Assembly: GCF_041379765.1 (NCBI RefSeq)
Contig: NZ_CP166919.1
Coordinates: forward strand, 496,001 to 560,000
DNA from: Thalassotalea sp. Sam97
Lineage (GTDB): Bacteria; Pseudomonadota; Gammaproteobacteria; Enterobacterales; Alteromonadaceae
Length of the DNA: 64,000 bases
Direction: 5' to 3'
Shown here: piece after piece, positions 44,959 through 54,127 of the stretch
Layout of the letters: every line of letters begins with the position of its first letter
Numbering within the stretch: the first letter of the stretch is position 1
Translations under genes and position numbers: made by a program
Notes under the pieces: generated by a model
What the model saw: only the letters and a program-made list of their open reading frames with translations
What the model was told of the DNA's origin: nothing
The model's database searches: none

Positions 44959-45846
44959 TTATAGACGAGTCCGAAGTTCTAATAATTCTGGGAAAAAATT
45001 AATATCTAAGGCTTTTTTCAAAAATGCCACTCCAGATGAGCCACCTGTGCCCATCTTGTTACCAATTATCCGCTGTACGGTGTACATATGTTTAAAGCGC
45101 CAGTTTTGAAATGCATCTTCAATATCCATCAGCTTTTCTGCCAGCTCATACAGTTGGAAGTGGGTTTCGCTGTCTTGATATACGCCGAGCCAAGCTTGCA
45201 ATACAGATTCGTTAGCTTGATATGGTTGCGTAATATCGCGATTGAGGTGCGCCTTATCGATGTCAAACCCTGCATTTGCAAGCGCTTTAATTGTTTGGTC
45301 GTACAAACTCGGTGCGTTAAGTGTGTTATTTAGTTCGATATAAACGTCGCTATCGGCTTGGTGGACTTTGAGCATATCGGCATTTTTGTTGCCGAATAAA
45401 AACTCTAGCTTACGATAACCGTATGATTGAAACCCAGACGAATGGCCAAGTGAGTCACGAAATTTCAAGTAATCGACAGGTGTTAGTGTTGATAACACCG
45501 CCCACGACTGCGTCAGTTGCACAAAGATTTGCTTAACCCTGGCGATCACCTTGAAGGCGTGGCCAAAATCGCCATCTTGGATGTTTTTTATGGCTGCACT
45601 GAGCTCAAATCCGGCGAGTTTTAACCACAATTCGCTCGCTTGATGAATGGTAATAAATAGCATTTCATCATGTTCAGCGGATAATGGTTTTTGCGCACTT
45701 AAAATTTGCTTCAAGCACAGATAGTCACCATAGGACATATCATCACTAAAGTCGGTATGAATACTTTGCTCTAAATCGCGGACATTACTCTGTAAATCAG
45801 ATGACTCACTTTGGGACGAAGGTGACTTATGGTACGGGCAAGGCAT
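44959..45846 (-). CDS. kynA: tryptophan 2,3-dioxygenase (TDO)
   Basis: Haem dioxygenase that opens the indole ring of L-tryptophan to N-formylkynurenine, step 1 of the pathway. 295 aa. Family motifs: MSYGDYLCLKQIL, DEMLFITIHQASELWLKL, FRDSLGHSSGFQSYGYRKLEF split by the substrate loop, WRFKHMYTVQRIIGNKMGTGGSSG near the C terminus. Its ATG shares one base with the kmo stop. Last gene of the minus-strand operon, although it is the first enzyme. Confidence 0.97.
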   Translation of the reverse strand: MPCPYHKSPSSQSESSDLQSNVRDLEQSIHTDFSDDMSYGDYLCLKQILSAQKPLSAEHDEMLFITIHQASELWLKLAGFELSAAIKNIQDGDFGHAFKVIARVKQIFVQLTQSWAVLSTLTPVDYLKFRDSLGHSSGFQSYGYRKLEFLFGNKNADMLKVHQADSDVYIELNNTLNAPSLYDQTIKALANAGFDIDKAHLNRDITQPYQANESVLQAWLGVYQDSETHFQLYELAEKLMDIEDAFQNWRFKHMYTVQRIIGNKMGTGGSSGVAFLKKALDINFFPELLELRTRL

Positions 45847-47222
45847 TATGCAGCCTCCAATTTAGCGACAGCTAATGAATGGAGTTGTTGATAAATGTGT
45901 TCTTCTTGCCAGCATTGTTCAATATTGGGTATAGCCATGATTTCATCCATGATTTGCTTTTGAATATCGCCAGTGCGCAATGCGTATTCATAGGGAATAT
46001 GTGGTGAAAACGTGACCATAGAATACAGCGGCACCCATAACTCAGGATACATCTCATTAAACTTCGCTTCAATTTTTTTACGTAGTAAAAAGTTTTTATC
46101 GCCACTTAACTTGCTCATTTCAATAAAGTTTCGTTTCGCGAGTTCAATGATGGCGTCACCATTTACTTTGCGTTCATCTTGATACGCCGTAAGTATGCTT
46201 GTCCAGTCACCATGGTATTTACTTTCGAGCTCTGCCAGTATTCGGCAGTCTTCAAAACCACAGTTCATGCCCTGCCCGTAAAATGGCACCATCGCATGCG
46301 CAGCATCGCCTATTAGCGCTACTTTATCGTTAAATACCCAAGGATAGATGTGCACTAAACACAATGATGCAGGGCGTTTTCTGAGAAATTCATTGATAGG
46401 ATCATTAAGTAGCGGCATGACATCGGCAAAGTTATCGTTAAAAAATGCGCTGGCTTTAGCTTTTGTGTCGAGCGACTCAAAACTTAGTTCGCCTTGATGA
46501 TTAAGAAACAAGGTACAGGTAAACGAGCCATCATTGTTGGGTAAAGCAATTAACATAAACTCACCACGGGGCCAGATATGCAGCGCATTTTTCTCTAACT
46601 TATGAGTGCCATCTGGATTCGCAGGAATCGTCAGTTCGATGTAACTTTGTGGCATATATTCTAATGAGTGGCTAACGCGCTGTCCGGGCAGCTCTTGAGC
46701 AAGGCGACGCACTTTAGAAAATGCGCCATCGGCACCGATGAGAATGTCACTGTTGTGTTCGATAACCTTATCGTGATGCGTTAACTGGCTACATGGCTCT
46801 GTAAAATTGACGTCAGTTAATGGATGTTGAAAATGTATATTTACGTTGTTGTGTTGCTCCGCTTGGTTCAGCAGCAGCTCATTAATGCCTGCACGGGATA
46901 CCGACCAAATGGCTTGCCCTTGCTTGCCATAAGCGAGCTTTGTTAACTTACCTTGTTTGTCATGCATAATACGACAATACATCGGGATGGCCTGTTGACG
47001 AACTTGTTCATCAACGCCGATTGCTCGCAAGGCCAGCCAACCACGATCAGATAAGGCTAAATTAATCGACTTACCTTGGTATATGTTGTTCTCTCGTGAA
47101 TCGGGACGAGCTTCAAAAACATCTACGTTATAGCCTTTTTGAGCAAGCATTATCGCTAATAAACTACCTACGGGGCCCGCGCCGGCGATAGCAATATTCT
47201 GAGCTTTATTGATACTGTCCAT
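45846..47222 (-). CDS. kmo: kynurenine 3-monooxygenase
   Basis: Flavin monooxygenase that hydroxylates L-kynurenine to 3-hydroxykynurenine. 458 aa: N-terminal FAD motif IAGAGPVGSLLA (12-23), DG motif ILIGADGAFSKVRR, GD motif VALIGDAAHAMVPFYGQG, and a C-terminal region that in this family contacts the membrane. A perfect AAGGAGG lies before its ATG, 11 bp after the fusion gene, suggesting strong translation. Presence of KMO shows that 3-hydroxyanthranilate rather than anthranilate is the intended intermediate. Confidence 0.96.
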   Translation of the reverse strand: MDSINKAQNIAIAGAGPVGSLLAIMLAQKGYNVDVFEARPDSRENNIYQGKSINLALSDRGWLALRAIGVDEQVRQQAIPMYCRIMHDKQGKLTKLAYGKQGQAIWSVSRAGINELLLNQAEQHNNVNIHFQHPLTDVNFTEPCSQLTHHDKVIEHNSDILIGADGAFSKVRRLAQELPGQRVSHSLEYMPQSYIELTIPANPDGTHKLEKNALHIWPRGEFMLIALPNNDGSFTCTLFLNHQGELSFESLDTKAKASAFFNDNFADVMPLLNDPINEFLRKRPASLCLVHIYPWVFNDKVALIGDAAHAMVPFYGQGMNCGFEDCRILAELESKYHGDWTSILTAYQDERKVNGDAIIELAKRNFIEMSKLSGDKNFLLRKKIEAKFNEMYPELWVPLYSMVTFSPHIPYEYALRTGDIQKQIMDEIMAIPNIEQCWQEEHIYQQLHSLAVAKLEAA

Positions 47223-47233
47223 CCGCTACCTCC

Positions 47234-49288
47234 TTAATTATGCTGCCAGTGCTCTAATAACTGGTGCAATACCTGTCCGAAGTGATATATATCACTAAAG
47301 CTGTTATACAGGGGCGCGGGGGATAAACGCACTACATCGGGTTCACGAAAATCGGCAATTACGCCAGAGTCTGTTAGAGCATCAAAAAAGGCTTTATCGG
47401 TACCTAGCAGCTTAACCGAAAGTTGACAGCCTCGCTGGTTGGCATTGGTTGGGGTGATAATCTCAAGTTGTACGTTATCAAACTGGCTAACAACGTCGTT
47501 AAATACAAACTCAAGGTAACTGGTGAGTTTTAAGCTTTTGCTGCGAAGCTTTGCCATGCCTACATCTGCAAACATATCCAATGATGCTTTTAGTGCTGCC
47601 ATGCCTAAAACAGGCGCGTTGCTTAGTTGCCAGCCCTCGGCACCAGCCATCGGTTGAAAATTATTTTCCATCAAGAATCGGCGCTGTTTATCGTGTCCCC
47701 ACCAACCGCCAAAGCGGTTAATATCGGTGTTTTGGCCATGCTTATCATGAACAAAAATTGCTGCGGTATTACCTGGACTGGCATTGAGGTATTTGTAGGT
47801 ACACCACGCGGCAAAATCTACCTGCCAATCATGTAATTGCAATTCAATATTACCCGCGGCATGAGCCAAGTCGAAACCCGCTAAGGCGCCCACATTATGC
47901 GCTGCGCGAGTGAGCTTTTGCATATCAAACACTTGCCCAGTGAAGTAGTTTACGCCGCCTAAAAATACTAAGGCGACTTCGTCACCGTGTTGGCTAATGG
48001 TATCGATAATATCTTGCTCGCGAATTAAATGCTCACCAGTACGAGGGGCGACTTCAATAATTGCCTGTTCAGGATCTAAGCCGTGATGGCGTACCTGGGT
48101 TTCTAATAAATAGCGATCAGACGGAAACATTTTTGCTTCGGCAATAATTTTAAAGCGCGTGTCGGTCGGCTGATAAAAGGAGACAAACAATAAATGTAAG
48201 TTGTTAGTTAGTGAGCCCATACAGACAACTTCAGAGTTATTTGCGCCAACCAGTTGTGCCGATTGAGGGGTAAGTAATTCATGATAACTTAGCCAAGGAT
48301 TTTTACTATGAAAGTGACCCTCTACGCCCCATTGCGCCCATTGTTCCAGTTCTTCATTTACGTAGTCTTTTATCGCCTTTGGCTGTAGCCCTAAAGAGTT
48401 ACCGGTAAAGTAAAGAACGGGCTTGTTATTAATTACAGGATGATGAAATTGCTGACGATAACCTTTGAGGGGATCGGTTTCATCCATGGCCGTTGCACAT
48501 GCCAAGCTGTTTTCAAATGTTTTGCTAGGTAGGGTATGAAAACTACAACCGCCTATTCCTTCAACCGCCACACTAATATGTTGCCCAGGCTCTAGCGCGA
48601 CGGCTGCTGTGGCCGCACCTGCGAGGATTATTTGTCCAGGCTCTAGTTGTTCACCGCTCTCGGCAATACAACGAGCGGCTTCTATTAACGAGTTTATTGG
48701 GTGATCCAAAATAGCCTGACTTGATCCTGTTTGTTGCGCTTGGCCATTTACTAACAGTGTCATCGATAAATCACTGATATCGGTATCAGCAGACTGCCAC
48801 TGGCCAATAATAAAACCAGTACTGGAGCAGTTATCGGCGATGACATCAGACAAAGAAAACTTAAAATTGCGATATCGTGAGTCAATAATCTCAATAGCTG
48901 GGGCGATGGCTTCAATGGCATCTAACGCTTGTTGCTTAGTGACCTTTCCTGATAATGGCGCTTTAAGTTTAAACGCGATTTCTGGCTCGGCTCTTGGGTG
49001 CACATAATTGCTTAAGTCAATGCATTGACCTTGTTTAATGCGCATGGCATCGGTTAGTCGGCCCCATATTAAGTCGTCGACACCCATTTGTTGCATTTTG
49101 GCACGAGAAGTGAACCCCATTTTATAGCCAACTAAGCGCTCTCCCCGTTGATAGCGTTGTTTAATACTCAACTTTTGTACTTGATAGGCATCGGCTAATG
49201 ATAACGAACAGTGGTTTGATAATTGCTCAATGCTTTCTGCGTTTAGCGCCGCATTATCAAGCTGTTCGGCGAGTTGGTGTAACATCAT
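47234..49288 (-). CDS. fused 4-oxalocrotonate decarboxylase-kynureninase
   Basis: 684 aa, two complete catalytic domains in one frame. Residues ~1-252 match the MhpD/4-oxalocrotonate decarboxylase family (GYKMGFTSRAKMQQMGV, HPRAEPEIAF with metal-type acids E101/E103, EIIDSRYRNFKFSLSDVIADN split here). The KMGFTSRAKM and GRLTDAM patterns favour decarboxylase over pentadienoate hydratase. Residues ~268-684 are kynureninase: DPLKGYRQQFHHP, FTGNSLGLQPK, D473 (GFDLAHAAGN) and PLP lysine K499 (WCTYKYLNASPG). The link is about residues 252-267, with no internal stop or second ribosome site seen. Step 4 (3-hydroxykynurenine to 3-hydroxyanthranilate + alanine) and step 9 (4-oxalocrotonate to 2-hydroxypentadienoate + CO2) are thus joined. 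Two adjacent ATGs could start it. Confidence 0.93.
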   Translation of the reverse strand: MMLHQLAEQLDNAALNAESIEQLSNHCSLSLADAYQVQKLSIKQRYQRGERLVGYKMGFTSRAKMQQMGVDDLIWGRLTDAMRIKQGQCIDLSNYVHPRAEPEIAFKLKAPLSGKVTKQQALDAIEAIAPAIEIIDSRYRNFKFSLSDVIADNCSSTGFIIGQWQSADTDISDLSMTLLVNGQAQQTGSSQAILDHPINSLIEAARCIAESGEQLEPGQIILAGAATAAVALEPGQHISVAVEGIGGCSFHTLPSKTFENSLACATAMDETDPLKGYRQQFHHPVINNKPVLYFTGNSLGLQPKAIKDYVNEELEQWAQWGVEGHFHSKNPWLSYHELLTPQSAQLVGANNSEVVCMGSLTNNLHLLFVSFYQPTDTRFKIIAEAKMFPSDRYLLETQVRHHGLDPEQAIIEVAPRTGEHLIREQDIIDTISQHGDEVALVFLGGVNYFTGQVFDMQKLTRAAHNVGALAGFDLAHAAGNIELQLHDWQVDFAAWCTYKYLNASPGNTAAIFVHDKHGQNTDINRFGGWWGHDKQRRFLMENNFQPMAGAEGWQLSNAPVLGMAALKASLDMFADVGMAKLRSKSLKLTSYLEFVFNDVVSQFDNVQLEIITPTNANQRGCQLSVKLLGTDKAFFDALTDSGVIADFREPDVVRLSPAPLYNSFSDIYHFGQVLHQLLEHWQHN

Positions 49289-49345
49289 AATTAGGCTTCA
49301 CTTCTTTGTTGTTGGTACTTTTGCGTCTATATATCGCCAAGGTTT

Positions 49346-50338
49346 CTAAATCGAAAAGAACCGTTCGGCGTTGTTGGCGAGCAACTGTTGTTTTTGTTTA
49401 TCGCTTAGACTGTTCGCTGTCTTTATTAGCTGCCCCATTTGTTGTTCTCCTAGGGGAAAGGGGTAATCGGTGCCGAACATCAAACGTTCGCTCCCCATTT
49501 TTTTAACCAATAAATCAAGGGCATCATGGTCAAATACCGCGGTATCTAAATAAAAGCGATTGAGGTAATGACTTGGTGGGTAAGCTGACTTGCCACGAGC
49601 GATATCACGGTGATGCCAAGCGTTATCTAAGCGTCCAAGTAAAAAGGCAAAAGCACCACCGCCATGGGCAAAACAGATTTTGAGACTGCTTGGTAATCGG
49701 TCAAAACCGCCACCTAAAATTAATGAGACAATGGATAGCTGTGTTTCAGCTGGCATGCCTACTGTCCAACCCATCATGTAGTCTTTGGTACGCTCACTCG
49801 CCATCATATCCCATGGGTGAACAAACACGGCAATATTCTCTTCGGCACAGTGTTGTAAGAAGGTCAGGATGCCTTCGTCATCCATATTCTTAAGACCAAC
49901 GTGATTGCCAATTTGTACACCAACATGACCAATCTGTTTAGCACGGCTAACCTCTTTACAGGCAAGATCTATGTCTTGCAGGGGGACCTGAGATAAGGCA
50001 AATAAACGCTCGGGTGCATGAGTGCAAATCTCAATAGCAGCATCATTAAACATTTGCGCGCAATAATGCGCTTGCGTTGCGGGTTTCTGATAGGCAAACA
50101 AAATAGGTGTTGCGGAAATGATTTGTTTATCGACACCAGCATTATCCATCTCTTCAAGTCGAAGTGCAGGATCCCAGCAAGCAGAATAAATCGGTCGAAA
50201 TGCTTGTTGGCCTTTCATGAGCATCGCTTTACCACCACCTTGGTGTTGTAACCAAGGCCAATCATCGCCACCAAACTTTGCTTGTAGATCGGGCCATGTT
50301 TTTGGAAAAAAATGGGAATGAATATCAATAACTCGCAT
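49346..50338 (-). CDS. nbaD: 2-amino-3-carboxymuconate-6-semialdehyde decarboxylase (ACMSD)
   Basis: Zn-dependent amidohydrolase-fold decarboxylase that turns ACMS into 2-aminomuconic semialdehyde, diverting carbon from quinolinate/NAD synthesis. 330 aa from the ATG at 50338: metal motif IDIHSHFFP (H7, H9), FVHPWDM, CFAHGGGAFAF and MFGTDYPFPLG, all diagnostic. A TTG one codon upstream is ignored; GAGGG from the end of the dioxygenase gene serves the ATG. The gap is three bases, so translation is coupled. Confidence 0.95.
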   Translation of the reverse strand: MRVIDIHSHFFPKTWPDLQAKFGGDDWPWLQHQGGGKAMLMKGQQAFRPIYSACWDPALRLEEMDNAGVDKQIISATPILFAYQKPATQAHYCAQMFNDAAIEICTHAPERLFALSQVPLQDIDLACKEVSRAKQIGHVGVQIGNHVGLKNMDDEGILTFLQHCAEENIAVFVHPWDMMASERTKDYMMGWTVGMPAETQLSIVSLILGGGFDRLPSSLKICFAHGGGAFAFLLGRLDNAWHHRDIARGKSAYPPSHYLNRFYLDTAVFDHDALDLLVKKMGSERLMFGTDYPFPLGEQQMGQLIKTANSLSDKQKQQLLANNAERFFSI

Positions 50339-50341
50339 CAA

Positions 50342-50959
50342 TTAACCCTCGCCATTCGCTTGGACGCTAGCCTGCCTGTCATTATTATTAGACGCTTGTT
50401 GATCAGGCATTCGCTGTGGGATGCGCACCCAACCTTCGGGAGGTTGTTTACCAGGGTGGCGCTCGCCACATTGTGGGCAAGTACGTGCTTGCTCGTCTTG
50501 GTAAAATGCTTGATAAACTTTCGGTAAGTCATCGACAATCGATTTAAGCAATACTTCCGCGCGATGCACCAGTGATTGACAGTTGAAACAATACCATTCA
50601 AACGCATCTTTCATCCCCTCGGGGCGTTTTGGCTCGATAACAAGCCCAATGCTGTCTGCTTGGGGACGTTGTGGAGAATGGCGTACGTGCTTAGGGAGAA
50701 AAAAGATATCGCCTTCACGAATAACCACATCTTTGCATTGACCGTCTTCGATAATCTTTAGCACCATATCGCCTTTAAGTTGATAGAAGAATTCTTCAAC
50801 GGGATCATCGTGAAAGTCAGTACGCTGATTAGGGCCGCCAACCACGGTAACCATCATGTCGGTATCTTGCCAAATTTGAACATTACCAACCGGAGGCTTT
50901 AACAAATGTCTATGTTCATCAATCCATGCTTGAAAATTAAAGGCTTTTAATTGACTCAT
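50342..50959 (-). CDS. nbaC: 3-hydroxyanthranilate 3,4-dioxygenase
   Basis: Fe(II) cupin dioxygenase that opens 3-hydroxyanthranilate to ACMS. 205 aa. Iron ligands H50, E56 and H94 (TDFHDDPVEEFF, HVRHSP) match the bacterial enzyme. The second, rubredoxin-like metal site is present: C124, C127, C161, C164 (CFNC and CPQC). A polar C-terminal tail of about 35 residues follows. GAGGAC overlaps the RidA stop and lies just before the ATG at 50959; an upstream in-frame start at 50989 would overlap ridA and is rejected. Confidence 0.96.
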   Translation of the reverse strand: MSQLKAFNFQAWIDEHRHLLKPPVGNVQIWQDTDMMVTVVGGPNQRTDFHDDPVEEFFYQLKGDMVLKIIEDGQCKDVVIREGDIFFLPKHVRHSPQRPQADSIGLVIEPKRPEGMKDAFEWYCFNCQSLVHRAEVLLKSIVDDLPKVYQAFYQDEQARTCPQCGERHPGKQPPEGWVRIPQRMPDQQASNNNDRQASVQANGEG

Positions 50960-50966
50960 GTTGTCC

Positions 50967-51386
50967 TCACTTGAGCGGTTTATAGGCAACCGCTTTACAC
51001 TCTATCAATAGGTGCGGATGCGGTAACTGATGCACTGCAACGGTGGTGCGAGTTGGGCCGTCATAGTCAAAATACTCAGCGTAAACTTGGTTGTATCCCG
51101 CAAAGTCATTCATATTGACTAAAAACGTGTTAATTTCGACTAAATCTTTAAGACTGGCATCAACCGATGCCAGTAAGTCTTTTATATTTTCGATTACAGC
51201 TCGGGTTTGTTCGCGAATATCAAGGTCGGTTGCACCCATGTCATCAACAACTACCCCTGCAAAACTGTTGTCTGCTCGACGCGACGATGTCCCGGAAATA
51301 AAAATAAAATCTCCTGCGCGTTTCACATGCGGAAACTTACCTCGCGGTGTGGCTTTGCCGTCGACGACTTTCGCCTTGATGGTCAT
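50967..51386 (-). CDS. nbaF: RidA/YjgF-family 2-aminomuconate deaminase
   Basis: RidA-fold enamine/imine deaminase, 139 aa from the ATG at 51386, which follows AAGGAT. Context assigns it as the 2-aminomuconate deaminase that releases ammonia to form 4-oxalocrotonate, as in nitrobenzoate and tryptophan pathways of pseudomonads. The conserved arginine (GPTRTTVAVHQLPHP) and FIFISGTSSRR glycine-serine segment are present. An upstream in-frame ATG at 51419 lacks a ribosome site. The family is broad, so function rests on the operon. Confidence 0.88.
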   Translation of the reverse strand: MTIKAKVVDGKATPRGKFPHVKRAGDFIFISGTSSRRADNSFAGVVVDDMGATDLDIREQTRAVIENIKDLLASVDASLKDLVEINTFLVNMNDFAGYNQVYAEYFDYDGPTRTTVAVHQLPHPHLLIECKAVAYKPLK

Positions 51387-51463
51387 GTGTTTGATCCTTG
51401 TGTTATCGGTTATTTTCAAACTAGGGCTTGTGAGCTGTTTGCAAACGATTGATCATTGTTGCA

Positions 51464-52936
51464 TTAAGTCTTGTGGTCAATCTGGATACAAATATTGCTA
51501 GGCTCGGTATAAAAATTAAGTGAGTGTTGGCCGCCTTCACGGCCGATGCCTGATAACTTCGTGCCGCCAAAAGGAGTTCGTAAATCACGTAAAAACCAGG
51601 TATTGACCCAGACTAAGCCCACCTGCATTTGTGCTGCGGTACGATGTGCACGGGCTAAGTTCTCGGTCCAAATCGATGCCGCTAAGCCGTATTCTGTGGC
51701 ATTGGCACGGGCAATGACTTCGTCTTCATCATCAAATACAGAGATGTGACAAATGGGGCCAAAAATTTCTTCTTGATTGGTGCGTGCGTCATCGGCAAGG
51801 CCGCTAATGATTGTCGGTTCGATAAAGTAGCCCTGATCACGCTCGTCATTAAATTTAGGAACACCACCGCCGGTGATGAAAACGGCCCCTTCGTGTTTTG
51901 CTAACTGATAGTAGCTCAGCACTTTTTGTTGATGCGCTTTTGATACTAACGGCCCCATAAAGACGTCTTTATTGTCTGGGTAGCCAATACAAAGCGATTC
52001 CGCTTGTTGTTTTAATTGGCTAACGAAATCCTCGAAAATACTCCGATGTACGAACACTTTTTCAGTACACAGACACACTTGGCCGCAATTGGTAAAACTA
52101 GAACGCGCCACACCTTTAACGGCTTTGTTGACATCAGCATCATCAAAAACAATGGCTGAGTTCTTACCACCAAGTTCGAATGATATTGGTTTCACGTGAT
52201 GCGCAGCATTATGCATGATGCGTTTACCTGTTGCCGATGCACCGGTAAAAGTTATGGCATCAATGTCAGGATGACCGGTTATGTGGTCGCCAATGACGTT
52301 ACCCCTGCCAAGCAATAAATTAAAAGCCCCTTTAGGAATACCTACCTCATCCATGATCTGGGCTAGCAAGTACATGGTCGATGATGTTTCTTCTGAAGGT
52401 TTGACGATAACCGAATTACCACAGGCCATGGCTGGTGCAATCTTCCAAGTGGCCAAAAGCAGCGGTAAATTCCATGGCGAGATAATCGCAACGACGCCTA
52501 GCGGCTTATTTACCGTGTAATTTAGTGCGCTATCGCCATTGCTTTGTTCGCTAATGAAGGTTTCGCCACCATGAAATTTCACCATGTCAGCGAAGGTGCG
52601 AAAATTTGCCGTACCGCGCGGGATATCAATGGTTTTTAATTGATGCAGTGATTTGCCGGTATCACGCATCTCCGCTTCGATAAATTCTTGCTCGCGTTCA
52701 GCCATTTTATCGGCAACTTGATGCAATAGGGCGCTACGCTTAGCCGTACCCATTTTGCCCCAAGTATATTGCTGTGCATATTGGGCGGCGGTGACAGCTT
52801 GGTCGATGATTTGTGCGTTTGCTTCGCTAATAGTGCCTATTTTGCTGCCATTAACCGGATTAATGTTGTCGAAATAGACTTGGCTATCGATAAACTCACC
52901 ATCGACATAACAAAACAAATCGTTGCTATTGGCCAT
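51464..52936 (-). CDS. nbaE: 2-aminomuconic 6-semialdehyde dehydrogenase (ALDH family)
   Basis: NAD-dependent aldehyde dehydrogenase of 490 aa, oxidising 2-aminomuconic semialdehyde to 2-aminomuconate. Motifs: SPWNLPLLL, FTGASATGKRIM, general base in FELGGKNSAIV, catalytic cysteine in NCGQVCLCTEKVFV, EEIFGPI. Closest in style to hydroxymuconic/aminomuconic semialdehyde dehydrogenases (XylG/NbaE/AmnC). First gene of the minus-strand operon; its promoter must lie in 52937-53156. No strong ribosome site precedes the ATG. Confidence 0.92.
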   Translation of the reverse strand: MANSNDLFCYVDGEFIDSQVYFDNINPVNGSKIGTISEANAQIIDQAVTAAQYAQQYTWGKMGTAKRSALLHQVADKMAEREQEFIEAEMRDTGKSLHQLKTIDIPRGTANFRTFADMVKFHGGETFISEQSNGDSALNYTVNKPLGVVAIISPWNLPLLLATWKIAPAMACGNSVIVKPSEETSSTMYLLAQIMDEVGIPKGAFNLLLGRGNVIGDHITGHPDIDAITFTGASATGKRIMHNAAHHVKPISFELGGKNSAIVFDDADVNKAVKGVARSSFTNCGQVCLCTEKVFVHRSIFEDFVSQLKQQAESLCIGYPDNKDVFMGPLVSKAHQQKVLSYYQLAKHEGAVFITGGGVPKFNDERDQGYFIEPTIISGLADDARTNQEEIFGPICHISVFDDEDEVIARANATEYGLAASIWTENLARAHRTAAQMQVGLVWVNTWFLRDLRTPFGGTKLSGIGREGGQHSLNFYTEPSNICIQIDHKT

Positions 52937-53060
52937 AAAATCAAAGTGTTAATAAATAATAATTAACTCTAGCGTGTTTATTTGGATAACAAAAATTTTG
53001 AAAAATGACTGATTTAATAAAAAAAATGAATGAATAATGATTCAAAATTTGTATTAAACA

Positions 53061-53084
53061 ATAAAATTTATTCAATTAATTTAT
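53061..53084. promoter_or_regulatory. candidate operator between catabolic operon and formamidase gene
   Basis: AT-rich imperfect inverted repeat. Read on the minus strand it begins ATAAATTA, has a TTGAA core and ends TTTTAT, which resembles the perfect palindrome before the LysR-type gene (55057-55078). A second dyad TGAAT-N8-ATTCA lies nearby (53027-53044). LysR-type sites are often such AT-rich dyads, but assignment is inference. Confidence 0.4.
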
Positions 53085-53156
53085 GTTGGTAATAATCGGT
53101 ATATTGAAATAAACGCACCAGTGGTGGTGCGACTTATTGGGCATTGAGGTTATGGC

Positions 53157-54029
53157 ATGGATATGATTTATCGGCAATTTAATAAGCAACAGCTAGAAAC
53201 CGAGTACTCGCCAAGCAGTTGTGTTGATGACATTGCCCCCTTCATTGGGCAGTACATTAAGCAAAGTGAAGCGGCCGAGCAACTAGCCGTGGCAAAACAG
53301 CGGGTGCTAAAAGATATTGCTTATGGTGATAATCGCGATCAAGTGTTGGATTTATTCCTACCAATGGACGAAGAATCAAATCAAGGCTGTTTACATGTCT
53401 ACATTCATGGCGGTTATTGGCAAGAGTTGAGCAAACAAGAATCGAGTTTTGCTGCAACCAACTTTCAGCGCCATGGCTGCCATTTTGCGGTAATCAACTA
53501 TAGCTTAGCGCCATCGGCAACGTTAACAGAAATTGTTGAGCAAAATCGACGCGCTTTGGCTTATTTGTATTTACACGCCGAACACTATGGCTACCGTCGC
53601 GATAAAATTTATGTAAGCGGTAGCTCTGCCGGTGCACACTTGGCAATGCTCATGGCGCAAACTCATTGGGATGGCTATTTATCTGTGGAAGCTGACGCCT
53701 CAATAATTGCCGGTATCTGCGCAGTAAGCGGTATCTATGATATTGAACCGATCGTTCACACTTACGTTAACGAGCCATTACAACTGACCGTTACCGAAAT
53801 TGAAAAGCTTAGCCCGCTCGCCTTGCCATCGAAAGTACAGTGTCCCGTGATCATTGCCTATGGGGATAATGAAACCAGCGAATTTAAACGACAAAGCAAT
53901 CATATGGCAACATTGCTCAACGTTGTGCCAGAGTGCATTAAAGGTCGCAACCACTTTGATGTCATTCTTGATTTAGCGGATAGCAGCAGTACATTATTTG
54001 AACTTGTGGCTCGGCAAATGCGGCTATAG
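53157..54029 (+). CDS. kynurenine formamidase (alpha/beta hydrolase type)
   Basis: Hydrolyses N-formylkynurenine to kynurenine and formate, step 2. 290 aa alpha/beta hydrolase with the oxyanion motif HGGYW (84-88), nucleophile S157 in GSSAG, and likely D237 (YGDNET) and H266 (GRNHFD). This is the eukaryotic AFMID-like type and not the metal-dependent bacterial KynB. Divergent from the rest of the pathway, sharing a 220-bp regulatory region. GAGG precedes the ATG. Function is inferred from fold plus context. Confidence 0.85.
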   Translation: MDMIYRQFNKQQLETEYSPSSCVDDIAPFIGQYIKQSEAAEQLAVAKQRVLKDIAYGDNRDQVLDLFLPMDEESNQGCLHVYIHGGYWQELSKQESSFAATNFQRHGCHFAVINYSLAPSATLTEIVEQNRRALAYLYLHAEHYGYRRDKIYVSGSSAGAHLAMLMAQTHWDGYLSVEADASIIAGICAVSGIYDIEPIVHTYVNEPLQLTVTEIEKLSPLALPSKVQCPVIIAYGDNETSEFKRQSNHMATLLNVVPECIKGRNHFDVILDLADSSSTLFELVARQMRL

Positions 54030-54127
54030 CTTATCCCAACACGTGCTTCGTGATTTGATGAGTTGGCTGCCTGGCACTAACAACGGCCAAAATTAAGCAC
54101 AACGAAAGCTAAGTGAAACTAAAGTCA

